From: Streptomyces verrucosisporus
GTDB lineage: Bacteria; Actinomycetota; Actinomycetes; Streptomycetales; Streptomycetaceae
Direction of reading: 5' to 3'
Assembly: GCF_017114865.1 (NCBI RefSeq)
Contig: NZ_JADEYH010000003.1
Location: forward strand, 62,001 to 126,000
Length of the DNA: 64,000 bases
Shown: positions 7,584-17,409 of the stretch, in pieces
How the letters are laid out: every line of letters begins with the position of its first letter
Numbering within the stretch: position 1 is the stretch's first letter
Notes under the pieces: model-generated
Databases searched by the model: none
What the model saw: only the letters and a program-made list of their open reading frames with translations
What the model was told of the DNA's origin: nothing
Position numbers and translations under genes: made by a program

Positions 7584-9827
7584 ATGGCCACGTTCCTGTA
7601 CCGGCTCGGCCGCCTCGCCTTCCGGCGGCGCGGGCTGGTCGCCCTGTTGTGGGTGGTGGTGCTGGCGGTCGCGGGCGGCTTCGCCGCCTCCGCGTCCTCG
7701 GCGGCCTCCAGCAACATCACCATTCCCGGCACCGAGGCGCAGAAGGCGTTCGAGCTGCTGGAGGATCGTTTCCCCGGCAGCAGCCCCGACGGCGCCACCG
7801 CACGGGTCGTCTTCAAGGCGCCCGACGGCGAGAAGATAACCGACCCGGAGAACTCGGCCGCCGTCGGCGAGGTCGTCGCCGGGCTGGCCAAGGGCGACCA
7901 GGTCCAGCAGGCCGTCGACCCCTTCCGGGCCCGCGCCGTGAGCCCGGACCAGACCGTCGCCTACTCCCAGGTCACCTACGAGGTCTCCGGCTTCGAGCTG
8001 ACCGAGGAGTCGCGCGAGGAGCTCAAGGCCGCCGCCGAGGACGGCCGGGAGGCCGGTCTGACGGTGGAGACCGGCGGTGACGCGATGGCGGCGATCCCGC
8101 ACACCGGCGCCGCCGAGGTGATCGGTGTGGCCATCGCCGCGATCGTGCTGCTGATCGCCTTCGGCTCCCTGGTCGCCGCCGGGCTGCCGCTGCTCACCGC
8201 CCTGGTCGGCGTCGGCGTCACCGTCGCGGTCATCACCGCCGTGACCGTGCCGTTCGACCTCAACACCACCACCCCGATCCTGGCGACGATGATCGGCCTG
8301 GCCGTCGGCATCGACTACGCGCTGTTCATCGTCTCCCGCTACCGCGCCGAACTGGCCGAGGGCCGCGAGCCCCTGGAGGCCGTCGGCCGCGCCACGGGAA
8401 CGGCCGGCTCGGCGGTGGTCTTCGCCGGTCTGACCGTCGTCATCGCCCTGGTCGGCCTGTCGGTGGTCAACATCCCGATCCTGACCAAGATGGGTCTGGC
8501 CGCCGGCGGTTCGGTCGTCCTGGCCGTGCTGGTCGCCCTGACGCTGATCCCCGCTCTGCTCGGCTTCGCCGGGCAGAAGGTCCTGCCGCGCAAGCAGCGT
8601 GCGAAGACCGCCCCTGAGGACGGCCCGGAGGACGGCGAGGACGCCCCGGCGGCCGTCGGGGCCAAGGACGGCGCGGGCACCCGCTGGGCCCGCTTCGTGC
8701 TGCGCCGCCCGGTCGCGGTACTGCTGGTCAGCGTCGTCGGACTCGGCCTGCTGGCCGTCCCCGCCAAGGACCTCCAGCTCAACCTGCCCGACGACGGCTC
8801 CCAGCCCACCAGCACCACCCAGCGCCGCGCCTACGACCTGATCGCCGAGGGCTTCGGCCCCGGCACCAACGGCCCGCTGATCGTGACCGTGGACGCCGAG
8901 GACAGCGACGACCCCGAGGCCGCCGCCGGCGCCACCACCGAGAAGCTCCAGGGCCTGGACGGGGTCGCCGCCGCGATGCCGCCCACGTTCAACAAGGCCG
9001 GCGACACCGCGATGATCACGGTCATCCCGAAGTCCGCGCCCAGCAGCGCCGCGACCGAGGACCTCGTCCACGACATCCGCGCCGAGGCCGGCGGCATCGC
9101 CGAGACCACCGGCGCCGACGTCCTGGTCACCGGGCAGACCGCCATGGCCATCGACGTCTCGCAGAAGATGGACGACGCCCTGGCGCCCTACCTGGTCCTC
9201 GTGGTCGGCCTGGCCTTCCTGCTGCTGATCGTGGTGTTCCGCTCGATCCTGGTCCCGCTCAAGGCCGCGCTCGGCTTCCTGCTCTCGGTGGTCGCGGCCC
9301 TCGGCTCGGTCGTGGCTGTCTTCCAGTGGGGCTGGCTGGCCGACGTCTTCGGCGTGGAGCAGACCGGCCCGGTGATGAGCCTGATGCCGATCCTCATGGT
9401 CGGCCTGGTCTTCGGCCTGGCCATGGACTACGAGGTCTTCCTCGTGACCCGGATGCGCGAGGCCCACGTCCACGGCGAGACCCCGCACGAGTCGGTCGTC
9501 ACCGGCTTCAAGCTGGGCGCGCGCGTGGTGGCCGCGGCCGCGCTGATCATGATCAGCGTCTTCGCCGGGTTCATCGGCTCCTCCGAGTCGATGATCAAGA
9601 TGATCGGCTTCGGTCTGGCCGTCGCCGTCCTCTTCGACGCCTTCGTGATCCGCATGGCCGTCGTCCCGGCCGTCCTGGCACTGCTGGGCAAGTCCGCCTG
9701 GTGGCTGCCGAGCTGGCTGGACAAGGTCGTACCCAACGTCGACGTCGAGGGCGAGAAGCTCCAGCGCGAGCTGAACGGTTCCGCCGCGAAGGCGGACGAG
9801 CGCGAGCCGGTCGCCGCGCGCGACTGA
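7584..9827 (+). CDS. MMPL family (RND superfamily) transporter
   Basis: This 747-residue inner-membrane protein starts at ATG 7584 after AGGAG. The first helix (LVALLWVVVLAVAGGFAA) is followed by an extracytoplasmic domain. Next come helices with the MMPL signature IDYALFIVSRYR near residue 250, a cytoplasmic linker, a second extracytoplasmic domain, and the repeated half ending with MDYEVFLVTRMREA. The duplicated GxxxDY motifs carry the proton-relay Asp residues. MMPL proteins export lipids or hydrophobic compounds. It is probably controlled by the adjacent TetR. Confidence 0.94.
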   Translation: MATFLYRLGRLAFRRRGLVALLWVVVLAVAGGFAASASSAASSNITIPGTEAQKAFELLEDRFPGSSPDGATARVVFKAPDGEKITDPENSAAVGEVVAGLAKGDQVQQAVDPFRARAVSPDQTVAYSQVTYEVSGFELTEESREELKAAAEDGREAGLTVETGGDAMAAIPHTGAAEVIGVAIAAIVLLIAFGSLVAAGLPLLTALVGVGVTVAVITAVTVPFDLNTTTPILATMIGLAVGIDYALFIVSRYRAELAEGREPLEAVGRATGTAGSAVVFAGLTVVIALVGLSVVNIPILTKMGLAAGGSVVLAVLVALTLIPALLGFAGQKVLPRKQRAKTAPEDGPEDGEDAPAAVGAKDGAGTRWARFVLRRPVAVLLVSVVGLGLLAVPAKDLQLNLPDDGSQPTSTTQRRAYDLIAEGFGPGTNGPLIVTVDAEDSDDPEAAAGATTEKLQGLDGVAAAMPPTFNKAGDTAMITVIPKSAPSSAATEDLVHDIRAEAGGIAETTGADVLVTGQTAMAIDVSQKMDDALAPYLVLVVGLAFLLLIVVFRSILVPLKAALGFLLSVVAALGSVVAVFQWGWLADVFGVEQTGPVMSLMPILMVGLVFGLAMDYEVFLVTRMREAHVHGETPHESVVTGFKLGARVVAAAALIMISVFAGFIGSSESMIKMIGFGLAVAVLFDAFVIRMAVVPAVLALLGKSAWWLPSWLDKVVPNVDVEGEKLQRELNGSAAKADEREPVAARD

Positions 9828-9920
9828 GCGGCACCCGGGCCCGGGGCCGCCGGCGCGCGAGCGGAAGGCGCGGCGGCCCCGGCCGCACCGGCCCGTGGGG
9901 ACGGGGACCGGTGCGGCATC

Positions 9921-9970
9921 CGGGGCCCGGCAGCGGTCCTCCCGCGCGGGAGGACCGCTGCCGGGCCCCG
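9921..9970. terminator. 50-bp perfect palindrome after the MMPL gene
   Basis: Every base from 9921 to 9970 is mirrored around the centre (CGGGGCCCGG... and its complement). It sits between the rightward MMPL gene and a leftward small gene ending at 9996, so it can end transcription from both sides. Confidence 0.9.
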
Positions 9971-9995
9971 GTCGTGTACGGGGCGGCGCCCCGTA

Positions 9996-10154
9996 CTACC
10001 GCCGTGCGCTGCGCTTGACCAGATAGGCGGCGGCCAGACAGGCGGCCGCGATGGCGAGGAACACCAGGGTGATGGTCAGCCCGCCGGGGAGGCTCGTCCC
10101 CTCGGCGAGAAGCGCGGGTTCGCCGCCCTGCGCGGCGTCGGTGTACCGACTCAC
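9996..10154 (-). CDS. small single-pass membrane protein
   Basis: GTG at 10154 with GGAAGG nine bases upstream gives a 52-residue protein. An upstream GTG in the same frame lacks such a site. A short hydrophilic N-terminus is followed by a single helix, LTITLVFLAIAAACLAAAYLV, and a KRSARR tail. This predicts an N-out/C-in anchor. Function is unknown. Confidence 0.7.
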   Translation of the reverse strand: MSRYTDAAQGGEPALLAEGTSLPGGLTITLVFLAIAAACLAAAYLVKRSARR

Positions 10155-10310
10155 TGCGGTCTCCCTTCCGGAGGAATCCACATCGGGGGCTGCGGCGGCC
10201 ACGGGGAGGGTGCGCGCCCCGCGACCGCTTCCCTCTCCTCGTTTCCCGTCCCGGGCGGCGGCGCATGCCGCGTGTGCGCCCGGATGGCCGGACCACGGCG
10301 GGAACGGGAG

Positions 10311-10553
10311 TCAGAACGGAAGCCGGCCGCGGGCGCGGCGGCCCGCGGAACCGCTGCGTCCCACCGCCCGGGAACTCTTGCCGAACGGCTTGCTCAGCCA
10401 GCGCCCCAGCGGACCGGGGGCCTTGCCCCCCGCCCGGGCGCCCAGTCCCAGGGACCGCTGCGCGCCGCGCTCGGGGTGGCGGGACAGGCGCGGCACCACG
10501 AAGGCCAGAACGGCCAGGATCACGCACCCCGCTATCACACCGGCGACCACCAT
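10311..10553 (-). CDS. small membrane protein, DUF6411-like
   Basis: The ATG at 10553 has AGGAG five bases upstream and gives 80 residues. One N-terminal helix (VVAGVIAGCVILAVLAFVV) is followed by a strongly basic tail with GLGARAGGKAPGPLGRWLSKPF and KSSRAVGRSGSAGRRARG. This pattern of RLSRHPERGAQR plus a 'KPF' box occurs in many Streptomyces small proteins; I recall it as DUF6411 but cannot confirm the number. Function is unknown. Confidence 0.72.
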   Translation of the reverse strand: MVVAGVIAGCVILAVLAFVVPRLSRHPERGAQRSLGLGARAGGKAPGPLGRWLSKPFGKSSRAVGRSGSAGRRARGRLPF

Positions 10554-10739
10554 GGTCACTCCTCACGTCGTCTCTCATCCGGTCATATCGCTCCGTGTCG
10601 TCCCGACCACAGAAGCCGTATGTCGCATCCGTCTGCCCCGACTCGCGCCCGGCATCCCTGAGAACCGGATCGGTGGGCACAAGCAGACCGAGAGGATTTT
10701 CGATTCGGCGGAAGTCCGGGAGTCCGGGAGAGAAGGTCC

Positions 10740-11918
10740 ATGGGTGTCGTGGACGACGAGGCGGAGAAGCGCAAGCGGCGGCTGCGGCGGCGGCTGGAGC
10801 GGCTGATCGGGATCGCCGCCACCGAGGGGAACGAACTGACCGCGCTGCGCAACGGTGACGAGATCTTCCCGGCGATGCTGGAGAGCATCCGGGCCGCCGA
10901 GCACACCGTCGACATGATGACGTTCGTGTACTGGCGCGGCGATATCGCCCGCGAGTTCGCCCATGTCATGGCCGAGCGTGCCCGCGCCGGGGTGCGGGTG
11001 CGGCTGCTGCTGGACGGCTTCGGCAGCCGGCTGATCGAGAAGGATCTGCTGGAGGAGATGGACCGGGCCGGGGTGCGGGTGGCCTGGTTCCGCAAGCCGC
11101 TGTGGATCTCCCCGTTGAAGCAGAACCACCGCTGCCACCGCAAGGTGCTGGTGGTGGACGAGCGGACGGCCTTCACCGGCGGGGTGGGGATCGCCGAGGA
11201 GTGGTGCGGCGACGCCCGCGACGAGAGCGAGTGGCGCGACACCCATGTGCGGGTGCGCGGCCCGGCCGTGGACGGCATCGCCGCCGCGTTCGCGCAGAAC
11301 TGGGCGGAGTGTTCGGAGGTGCTGTTCGACGAGCGGGACCGCTTCGTCGAGCACGGGACGCGGGGCGGCTCGGTGGTGCAGGTGGTGCGCGGTTCGGCCA
11401 GTTTCGGCTGGCAGGACATGCAGACGCTGCTGCGGGTGGTGCTGGAGACGGCGCAGGAGCGCGTACGGCTGGCCACGGCGTACTTCGCGCCCGACCCGTA
11501 CTTCGTCGAGCTGCTGTGCGCCGCCGCGCGCCGCGGTGTGGAGGTGGAGCTGCTGCTGCCCGGCCCGCACACCGACCAGCGGGCGTCCCAGCTGTCCGGG
11601 CAGGGCCACTACGAGGAGCTGCTGGCGTGCGGGGTGCGGATCTGGCACTTCCAGCCGACGATGATGCACGCCAAGATCGTGACGGTGGACGGGATCGCCT
11701 CGCTGGTGGGATCCACCAACCTCAACCGGCGCTCGATGGACCACGACGAGGAGGTCATGCTCGTCGTCCTGGACGAGGACTTCACCGCGGGGCTGGACCG
11801 GGACTACGACGCGGACCTGGCCCGGAGCGTGCGCATCGTGGGCGCCCGCTGGCGCAGGCGGCCGGTGGTGCAGCGGGTGCGGGAGGCCGCCGTGGCGCCG
11901 ATCCGCCGGTTCCTGTGA
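10740..11918 (+). CDS. phospholipase D-like protein, cardiolipin synthase family
   Basis: This 392-residue protein carries two HKD motifs: H133-x-K135-x4-D140 (HRKVLVVD) and the C-terminal HAKIVTVD near residue 310, each followed by a GSTN-type strand. Two HKD motifs in tandem fit the PLD superfamily, and the length and spacing fit bacterial cardiolipin synthase. The N-terminal membrane helices of classical Cls are absent, so it would act from the cytoplasmic face. It is convergent with aspS. Confidence 0.88.
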   Translation: MGVVDDEAEKRKRRLRRRLERLIGIAATEGNELTALRNGDEIFPAMLESIRAAEHTVDMMTFVYWRGDIAREFAHVMAERARAGVRVRLLLDGFGSRLIEKDLLEEMDRAGVRVAWFRKPLWISPLKQNHRCHRKVLVVDERTAFTGGVGIAEEWCGDARDESEWRDTHVRVRGPAVDGIAAAFAQNWAECSEVLFDERDRFVEHGTRGGSVVQVVRGSASFGWQDMQTLLRVVLETAQERVRLATAYFAPDPYFVELLCAAARRGVEVELLLPGPHTDQRASQLSGQGHYEELLACGVRIWHFQPTMMHAKIVTVDGIASLVGSTNLNRRSMDHDEEVMLVVLDEDFTAGLDRDYDADLARSVRIVGARWRRRPVVQRVREAAVAPIRRFL

Positions 11919-11941
11919 GCCGCCGCCTCCCCCGGGACGCC

Positions 11942-11976
11942 GACGGGCCGGGACCGCGATGCGGTCCCGGCCCGTC
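11942..11976. terminator. bidirectional hairpin between the PLD gene and aspS
   Basis: A 16-bp perfect stem (11942-11957 with 11961-11976) closes a three-base GAT loop. It lies in the 78 bp between two convergent genes. Confidence 0.88.
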
Positions 11977-11996
11977 CCCGCGGCCCTGTGTGCCCG

Positions 11997-13775
11997 TCAG
12001 TCGGCCTGCTTGACCTGCGGCGGCTTGCGCACCGACAGATGCAGCTCCTTCAGCCGGGCCTCGTCGACCTCGCTCGGGGCGCCCATCAGCAGGTCCTGGG
12101 CGTTGCCGTTGAGCGGGAAGGCGATGGTCTCGCGGATGTTGGGCTCGTCCGCCAGCAGCATCACGATGCGGTCGATGCCGGGGGCGATGCCGCCGTGCGG
12201 CGGGGCGCCGAAGTGGAAGGCGCGCAGCATGCCGCCGAACTCGCGCTCGACCTCCTCGTGGCTGTAGCCGGCGATCTCGAAGGCCTTGTACATGATCTCC
12301 GGCTCGTGGTTCCGGATCGCACCGGAGGACAGCTCCACGCCGTTGCAGACGATGTCGTACTGCCAGGCCAGGATGTCCAGCGGGTCCTTGGTCTCCAGCG
12401 CCTCCAGGCCGCCCTGCGGCATGGAGAACGGGTTGTGGGAGAACTCGATCTGCCCGGTGTCCTCGTTCCTCTCGAACATCGGGAAGTCGACGATCCAGCA
12501 GAAGCGGAAGACGTTCTCCGCGAAGTGGCCGGTGCGGCGCCCGGCCTCGACACGGACCGCGCCCATGATCCTGGAGACCTCGTCGAACTCTCCCGCGCCG
12601 AAGAAGACGGCCGTGCCCGGCCCGGCGTCCAGGCGGGACAGCAGGGCGGAGACGTTCTCCTCGGTGAGGAACTTCGCGATCGGGCCCGTCAGCCTGCCGT
12701 CGTCGCCCACGCGCACCCAGGCCAGGCCCTTGGCGCCCTGTTCGACGGCGAACTCGCCCATCTGGTCGAAGAACTTGCGCGGCTGGTCGGCGGTGCCGGG
12801 CACGGCCAGGGCGCGCACGTGCCTGCCCGCGAACGCCTTGAACTCCGAGCCGGCGAAGACGTCGGAGACGTCGGTCAGCTCCAGCTCCACGCGCAGGTCC
12901 GGCTTGTCGCTGCCGTACTTGAGCATCGCCTCGCGGAAGGGGATGCGCGGGAAGGGCGAGGTGACGTGGCGTCCGTTGCCGAACTTCTCGAAGAGGTCGG
13001 TCATGACCTTCTCGATGACGCCGAAGACGTCCTCCTGCTCGACGAAGCTCATCTCCATGTCGAGCTGGTAGAACTCGCCCGGCGAGCGGTCGGCGCGGGC
13101 GTCCTCGTCGCGGAAGCAGGGCGCGATCTGGAAGTAGCGGTCGAAGCCCGCGATCATCAGCAGCTGCTTGAACTGCTGCGGGGCCTGCGGCAGCGCGTAG
13201 AACCTGCCCGCGTGCAGCCGGGAGGGCACCAGGAAGTCGCGCGCGCCCTCGGGGGAGGTGGCCGACAGGATCGGGGTGGCCAGCTCGTTGAAGCCGAGCG
13301 CCGTCATCTCCTGCCGGATGGTGGAGATGACCGCCGAGCGCAGCATGATGTTGCGGTGCATGCGCTCCTTGCGCAGGTCGAGGAAGCGGTACTCCAGGCG
13401 CCGCTCCTCGTTGACGCCGTCCTCGGTGTTGATGGTGAACGGCAGCGGGTCGGCGGCGCCCAGCACCTCGACCCCGGCGACCTCGACCTCGATCTCGCCG
13501 GTGGGCAGCTCGGGGTTGACGTTCTCCTCGCCGCGGGCGACGACCCGGCCGTCGACGCGGACGACGGACTCCTTGGAGATCGAGCTCAGCGCCTCGTAGG
13601 GGGCGGTGTCGGGACGGACGACGAGCTGGACGATCCCGTGGTGGTCGCGGAGATCGATGAAGAGGATGCCGCCCAGGTTCCGCCGATTGTGCAGCCAGCC
13701 GGAGAGGCGGACATCCGTGTCGATGTCCGCGGCACGGAGCTCGCCGCAGGTGTGGGACCGGTACCGATGCATCAT
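11997..13775 (-). CDS. aspS: aspartyl-tRNA synthetase
   Basis: This 592-residue class II synthetase has an N-terminal OB anticodon-binding domain ([23 protein letters not shown]). The motif 2 region is [19 protein letters not shown], a bacterial-type GAD insertion lies in the middle, and motif 3 is [13 protein letters not shown]. It charges tRNA-Asp; many actinobacterial enzymes are non-discriminating and also charge tRNA-Asn when asparaginyl-tRNA synthetase is absent. It starts with tandem ATGs at 13775 and 13772. It is divergent from the SpoIIE-type phosphatase, an arrangement I recall from S. coelicolor. Confidence 0.97.
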   Translation of the reverse strand: MMHRYRSHTCGELRAADIDTDVRLSGWLHNRRNLGGILFIDLRDHHGIVQLVVRPDTAPYEALSSISKESVVRVDGRVVARGEENVNPELPTGEIEVEVAGVEVLGAADPLPFTINTEDGVNEERRLEYRFLDLRKERMHRNIMLRSAVISTIRQEMTALGFNELATPILSATSPEGARDFLVPSRLHAGRFYALPQAPQQFKQLLMIAGFDRYFQIAPCFRDEDARADRSPGEFYQLDMEMSFVEQEDVFGVIEKVMTDLFEKFGNGRHVTSPFPRIPFREAMLKYGSDKPDLRVELELTDVSDVFAGSEFKAFAGRHVRALAVPGTADQPRKFFDQMGEFAVEQGAKGLAWVRVGDDGRLTGPIAKFLTEENVSALLSRLDAGPGTAVFFGAGEFDEVSRIMGAVRVEAGRRTGHFAENVFRFCWIVDFPMFERNEDTGQIEFSHNPFSMPQGGLEALETKDPLDILAWQYDIVCNGVELSSGAIRNHEPEIMYKAFEIAGYSHEEVEREFGGMLRAFHFGAPPHGGIAPGIDRIVMLLADEPNIRETIAFPLNGNAQDLLMGAPSEVDEARLKELHLSVRKPPQVKQAD

Positions 13776-13891
13776 TCGTCCAAGTCGTCAGGTTGTCGGT
13801 TGGTGTCGGGCCGCCGGCCGCTCGTCGGCGAGGGGGCGCACACGCCCCACAGACTACCGTCCGGCCCGCCTTCCGCCGGGTGCCCCCACCA

Positions 13892-16180
13892 ATGAGCACA
13901 TATGGTGTAAAAGTGCACACAGAGGACATTCTCGCGGCCACCGGAGTCGGCCTGTGGCGCTGGGACAACACCGCCGGCGCCATCACGCTGGACGCCACCG
14001 CCGCCCGGCTGCTGGGCCTGCCGCCCGAGGAGACCGTCCTGACCGAGGAGGCCCTGCGCTCCCGCTTCCACGCGCTCGACTACGCCGAGCTGGCCAACGT
14101 CGCCGCCCTGGCCATCGCCGAGGGCACGATCGCGGAGGCACTGCAGCGGGTGGTGGCGCCGGACGGCACCGTCCTGCGGATCGTGCGCAACCGGCTGGCC
14201 CTGGCCGGGCAGAGCCTGATGGGGCCGGAGCCGGGCCAGTCCTTCGTGCTGTACGGGCTGCTGACCGAGGCCCCCTGGCCGACCCGCCCCGGCGGGGCCG
14301 GCGGGGACATCGAGGAGATCCCCCGGGAGGCGTACCCGGTGGAGATCACCGCCGAGCGGCCCCCGGGCGCCTCCACCCCCGCGGTGCGGTCCCCGGCCGC
14401 CCAGGTCCCGGCCGCCGCCCGGTGGCGGCACTCGCGCGAGGCGTTCCTGCTGGACGTGGGGAAGGCGCTGGCCGAGGCGCAGACCACGCAGGAGGTGCTG
14501 CGGGTGGTGGCCCAGATGTCGCTGCCCGGCCTCACTCCCTCCTCCCTGGTCATCTACGGCGTCAAGGGGGACAGGCTGACCCCCATCGGCTACTACGGGC
14601 CGGACGCGGACCGGCGGCCGGCCTTCGGCGAGACGACGCTGGAGAGCGACTACCCCGGCAGCGTGGCCGTCCGCACCGGCCGGGCCGTCTACCTGGCCTC
14701 CCCCGAGGAGTACCGCCGCCGCTTCCCCGCCGTCTGGCCCCTGGTCGCGGGCTACGGGCGCCGGGCCTGGTCCTATCTGCCGCTGATCGTGGGCGGCCGC
14801 ACGATCGGTGCCTGGCTGCTCGCCTTCGACACCCCCGTCGCCTTCACCCCCGACGAGCGTCAGCTGCTGGTGTCGGTGGCGCGGATGCTGGCGCAGGCCC
14901 TGTCACGGGTGTACGTCCAGGAGTCCAAGCGGGAGCTGGCCGACAGCCTCCAGCGCACCATGCGGCCCGCCCAGCGCACCACCGTCCCGGGCATGACGGT
15001 GGTCAGCCGCTACCTGCCGGTCGGCGGCGGCCTCCAGGTCGGGGGCGACTGGTACGACGTGATCCCGCTGCCTTCCGGCCGCACCGCCCTGGTGATCGGC
15101 GACGTACAGGGGCACGACGTGCGCGCCGCGGGGGTCATGACGCAGCTGCGGATCGCGCTGCGCGCCTACGCCGCGGAGGGGCACCGGCCCGACGCGGTGC
15201 TCGCCCGCGCCAACCGCTTCCTGGCCGGGATGGAGACCGGCGAACTGCCCGAGCCCGGCGGCGCCACCACCGAACAGGCGGACGTGGACGCGGCCGACGA
15301 CCACCGCTTCGCCACCTGCCTGTACGTGGAGGCCGATCCGTCCGGCGCGCTCGACATCGCCCGCGCCGGCCACCCCGACCCGGTGGTCCGCCTGGCCGAC
15401 GGCGCGGTGCTGACCTGCGCGGTGACGTCCGGACCGCCGCTGGGGATCGTCACGGGCGCCGACTACCCCATCACCCGGGTGGTGCTGGGCCGGGGCGAGA
15501 CGCTGCTGATGTGCACCGACGGGCTCGTCGAGGCCGGCGGCCTGGACTACGACGCCGGATGGGAGCGGCTGCGCAAGGTCCTGGGGGAGCACGGGGGATC
15601 GCCGGAGAACCTCGCCGACACGCTGATCCGCGCGATGCACGGCGCCCCGACCCGCCATGTGACCGGCACCGGTCACGGCATGGAACCGCGCGCGGGCGGG
15701 CGCGAGGACGACATCGCGCTGATGCTGCTGAAACGCGAGGGCGGCGCGCCGGAGAGGTTCCCGCACCCCCTCGCCCGCCGCCTGGTGATGTCGGTGTCCC
15801 AGACCGAGCAGGTCCGCATCTCCGACGCCCGCCACCAGCTGCGCGAGCTGCTGTTCGACTGGGCGGTGGACGACCAGGTGGAGGGCGCCGTCCTGCTGCT
15901 GTCGGAGCTGCTGACCAACGCCCTGGTCCACACCGAGTGGGACGCCGCGCTCACAGCCGAGCTGGAGGGCGAGCCGGGCTCGCGGCGGCTGCGCGTGGAG
16001 GTCGCGGACTCCAGCGAGGAGCTGCCCCACCGGCGCCACCCCGGCGAGCTGGCCTCCCGCGGACGCGGTCTGCTGCTGCTGGAGATGCTGGCGCACTCGT
16101 GGGGGGTCGAGCCCAGGGGCGCGGGCAAGAGCATCTGGTTCGAGCTCCACGAGGCCGGGGGAGAGCCGGACTGGGGGTGA
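13892..16180 (+). CDS. SpoIIE-type PP2C phosphatase with PAS-like, GAF and HATPase domains
   Basis: About 762 residues from ATG 13892; a GTG at 13913 is an equally plausible start, since neither has a good ribosome-binding site. Order: PAS-like sensor (TGVGLWRWDNTAGAITLD), low-complexity linker, GAF domain about 210-360, PP2C/SpoIIE phosphatase about 400-600 (GGDWYDVIPL, IGDVQGHDVRAAG, TDGLVEAGG, REDDIALMLL), and a C-terminal RsbW-like HATPase (LLSELLTNALVHT, GRGLLLLEMLA). Proteins of this build control partner-switching of anti-sigma antagonists. The upstream 116 bp is shared with aspS. Confidence 0.92.
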   Translation: MSTYGVKVHTEDILAATGVGLWRWDNTAGAITLDATAARLLGLPPEETVLTEEALRSRFHALDYAELANVAALAIAEGTIAEALQRVVAPDGTVLRIVRNRLALAGQSLMGPEPGQSFVLYGLLTEAPWPTRPGGAGGDIEEIPREAYPVEITAERPPGASTPAVRSPAAQVPAAARWRHSREAFLLDVGKALAEAQTTQEVLRVVAQMSLPGLTPSSLVIYGVKGDRLTPIGYYGPDADRRPAFGETTLESDYPGSVAVRTGRAVYLASPEEYRRRFPAVWPLVAGYGRRAWSYLPLIVGGRTIGAWLLAFDTPVAFTPDERQLLVSVARMLAQALSRVYVQESKRELADSLQRTMRPAQRTTVPGMTVVSRYLPVGGGLQVGGDWYDVIPLPSGRTALVIGDVQGHDVRAAGVMTQLRIALRAYAAEGHRPDAVLARANRFLAGMETGELPEPGGATTEQADVDAADDHRFATCLYVEADPSGALDIARAGHPDPVVRLADGAVLTCAVTSGPPLGIVTGADYPITRVVLGRGETLLMCTDGLVEAGGLDYDAGWERLRKVLGEHGGSPENLADTLIRAMHGAPTRHVTGTGHGMEPRAGGREDDIALMLLKREGGAPERFPHPLARRLVMSVSQTEQVRISDARHQLRELLFDWAVDDQVEGAVLLLSELLTNALVHTEWDAALTAELEGEPGSRRLRVEVADSSEELPHRRHPGELASRGRGLLLLEMLAHSWGVEPRGAGKSIWFELHEAGGEPDWG

Positions 16181-16263
16181 GCCGCCCCGGGTCCGGGCCC
16201 CGTCCGGTCCTCGCGTGTGCCCGCGCCGCGCCGTGCCGGACCCCGGCGTATCCCGGCGGACCG

Positions 16264-16288
16264 TGTCAGGCGGTGTCAGGCGGTGTCA
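16264..16288. repeat. three near-exact copies of a 10-bp unit at the end of the pirin gene
   Basis: The unit GTGTCAGGCG is repeated head to tail up to the TCA that is the complement of the pirin stop codon (16286-16288). It looks like a small slippage expansion just after the coding region. Confidence 0.6.
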
Positions 16289-17239
16289 GTGGGCTTCGGC
16301 CGGGACCGAGCCCAGCCGCCCTGCCCTGAAGTCCTCGAAAGCCCGGACCAGTTCGGCGTGGCTGTTCATCACGAACGGGCCGTAGTGGGCCATCGGCTCG
16401 CGGATCGGCAGACCGCCGAGCAGGATCACCTCGAAGTTCTCGCTGCGGGAGTCCTGGTCCTCGGCGGCGCGTACGGTGAGCGCGCCGCCGCCTCCGAAGA
16501 CGACCGTCCGGCCCATGCCGAAGGGGCGCCTCTCCCCGCCGGCGAAACCGTGGCCCGCCAGGCCGTACGCGAGGGCGTTGAAGTCCGGCCGCCAGGGGAG
16601 CGTGATCTCCGCGCCGGGGCTCACCGAGGCGTGGATCATCGTGATCGGCGTGTGCGTGACGCCCGGGCCCTCGTGGCCGTCCAGCTCCCCCGCGATGACG
16701 CGCAGCAGCGCGCCGCCGTCGCCCGAGGCCAGCAGCCTGACGCTGCCGCCGCGGATGTCCTGGTAGCGGGGGTCGGTCATCTTGGCCCTGGCCGGCAGGT
16801 TGACCCACAGCTGCAGGCCGTGGAAGAGGCCGCCGGAGACGACCAGCTCCTCGGGCGGCGTCTCGATGTGCAGCAGGCCGGAGCCCGCGGTCATCCACTG
16901 GGTGTCACCGTCGGAGATGGTGCCGCCGCCGCCGTGGGAGTCCCGGTGGACGAAGGTGCCGTCGATGATGTAGGTGACGGTCTCGAAGCCCCGGTGCGGG
17001 TGCCAGGGGGTCCCCTTGGGCTCGCCGGCCTCGTAGTCCACCTCGCCCATCTGGTCCATCATGATGAACGGGTCCAGGTACCTGTGGTCGATCCCGGCGA
17101 ACGCGCGGCGCACCGGGAAGCCCTCGCCCTCGAAGCCGGAGGGGGCCGTGGCCGTGTGCAGGACGCGGCGCCGGCGGGCGCCGGCCGGAGCGGCGACGCG
17201 GGGGAGCACGAGCGGGTTCTCGGCGGTGATCGCCGGCAT
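16286..17239 (-). CDS. pirin family protein
   Basis: I chose the ATG at 17239, which has GAGGAGG five bases upstream, giving 317 residues. The N-terminal cupin holds the pirin metal site: H80 and H82 in PWHPHRGFET, H124 and E126 in GLLHIETPPEE. The pirin C-terminal cupin follows (FGMGRTVVFGGGG, FEVILLGGLPIREPMAHYGPFVMN). Pirins bind Fe and act as redox-sensitive cofactors or quercetinases. The promoter region contains TTCAAC-G-TTCAAC (complement strand), possibly an operator. Confidence 0.94.
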   Translation of the reverse strand: MPAITAENPLVLPRVAAPAGARRRRVLHTATAPSGFEGEGFPVRRAFAGIDHRYLDPFIMMDQMGEVDYEAGEPKGTPWHPHRGFETVTYIIDGTFVHRDSHGGGGTISDGDTQWMTAGSGLLHIETPPEELVVSGGLFHGLQLWVNLPARAKMTDPRYQDIRGGSVRLLASGDGGALLRVIAGELDGHEGPGVTHTPITMIHASVSPGAEITLPWRPDFNALAYGLAGHGFAGGERRPFGMGRTVVFGGGGALTVRAAEDQDSRSENFEVILLGGLPIREPMAHYGPFVMNSHAELVRAFEDFRAGRLGSVPAEAH

Positions 17240-17409
17240 CTGGACCTCCTCGGGAAGCCTGGAGGAACCAGAGTATTTCAACGTTCAACAGAATGCCAGG
17301 GGCGCCCGGAGCGGGCGGTGCGACCTTCCGCTCCCCGCACGCCCCGGCAGCGCGCCCCGGCGGAGCGGCGGAGAGCCGGGGCCGGAGGCGGGCCGGGGCC
17401 GGAGGCGGG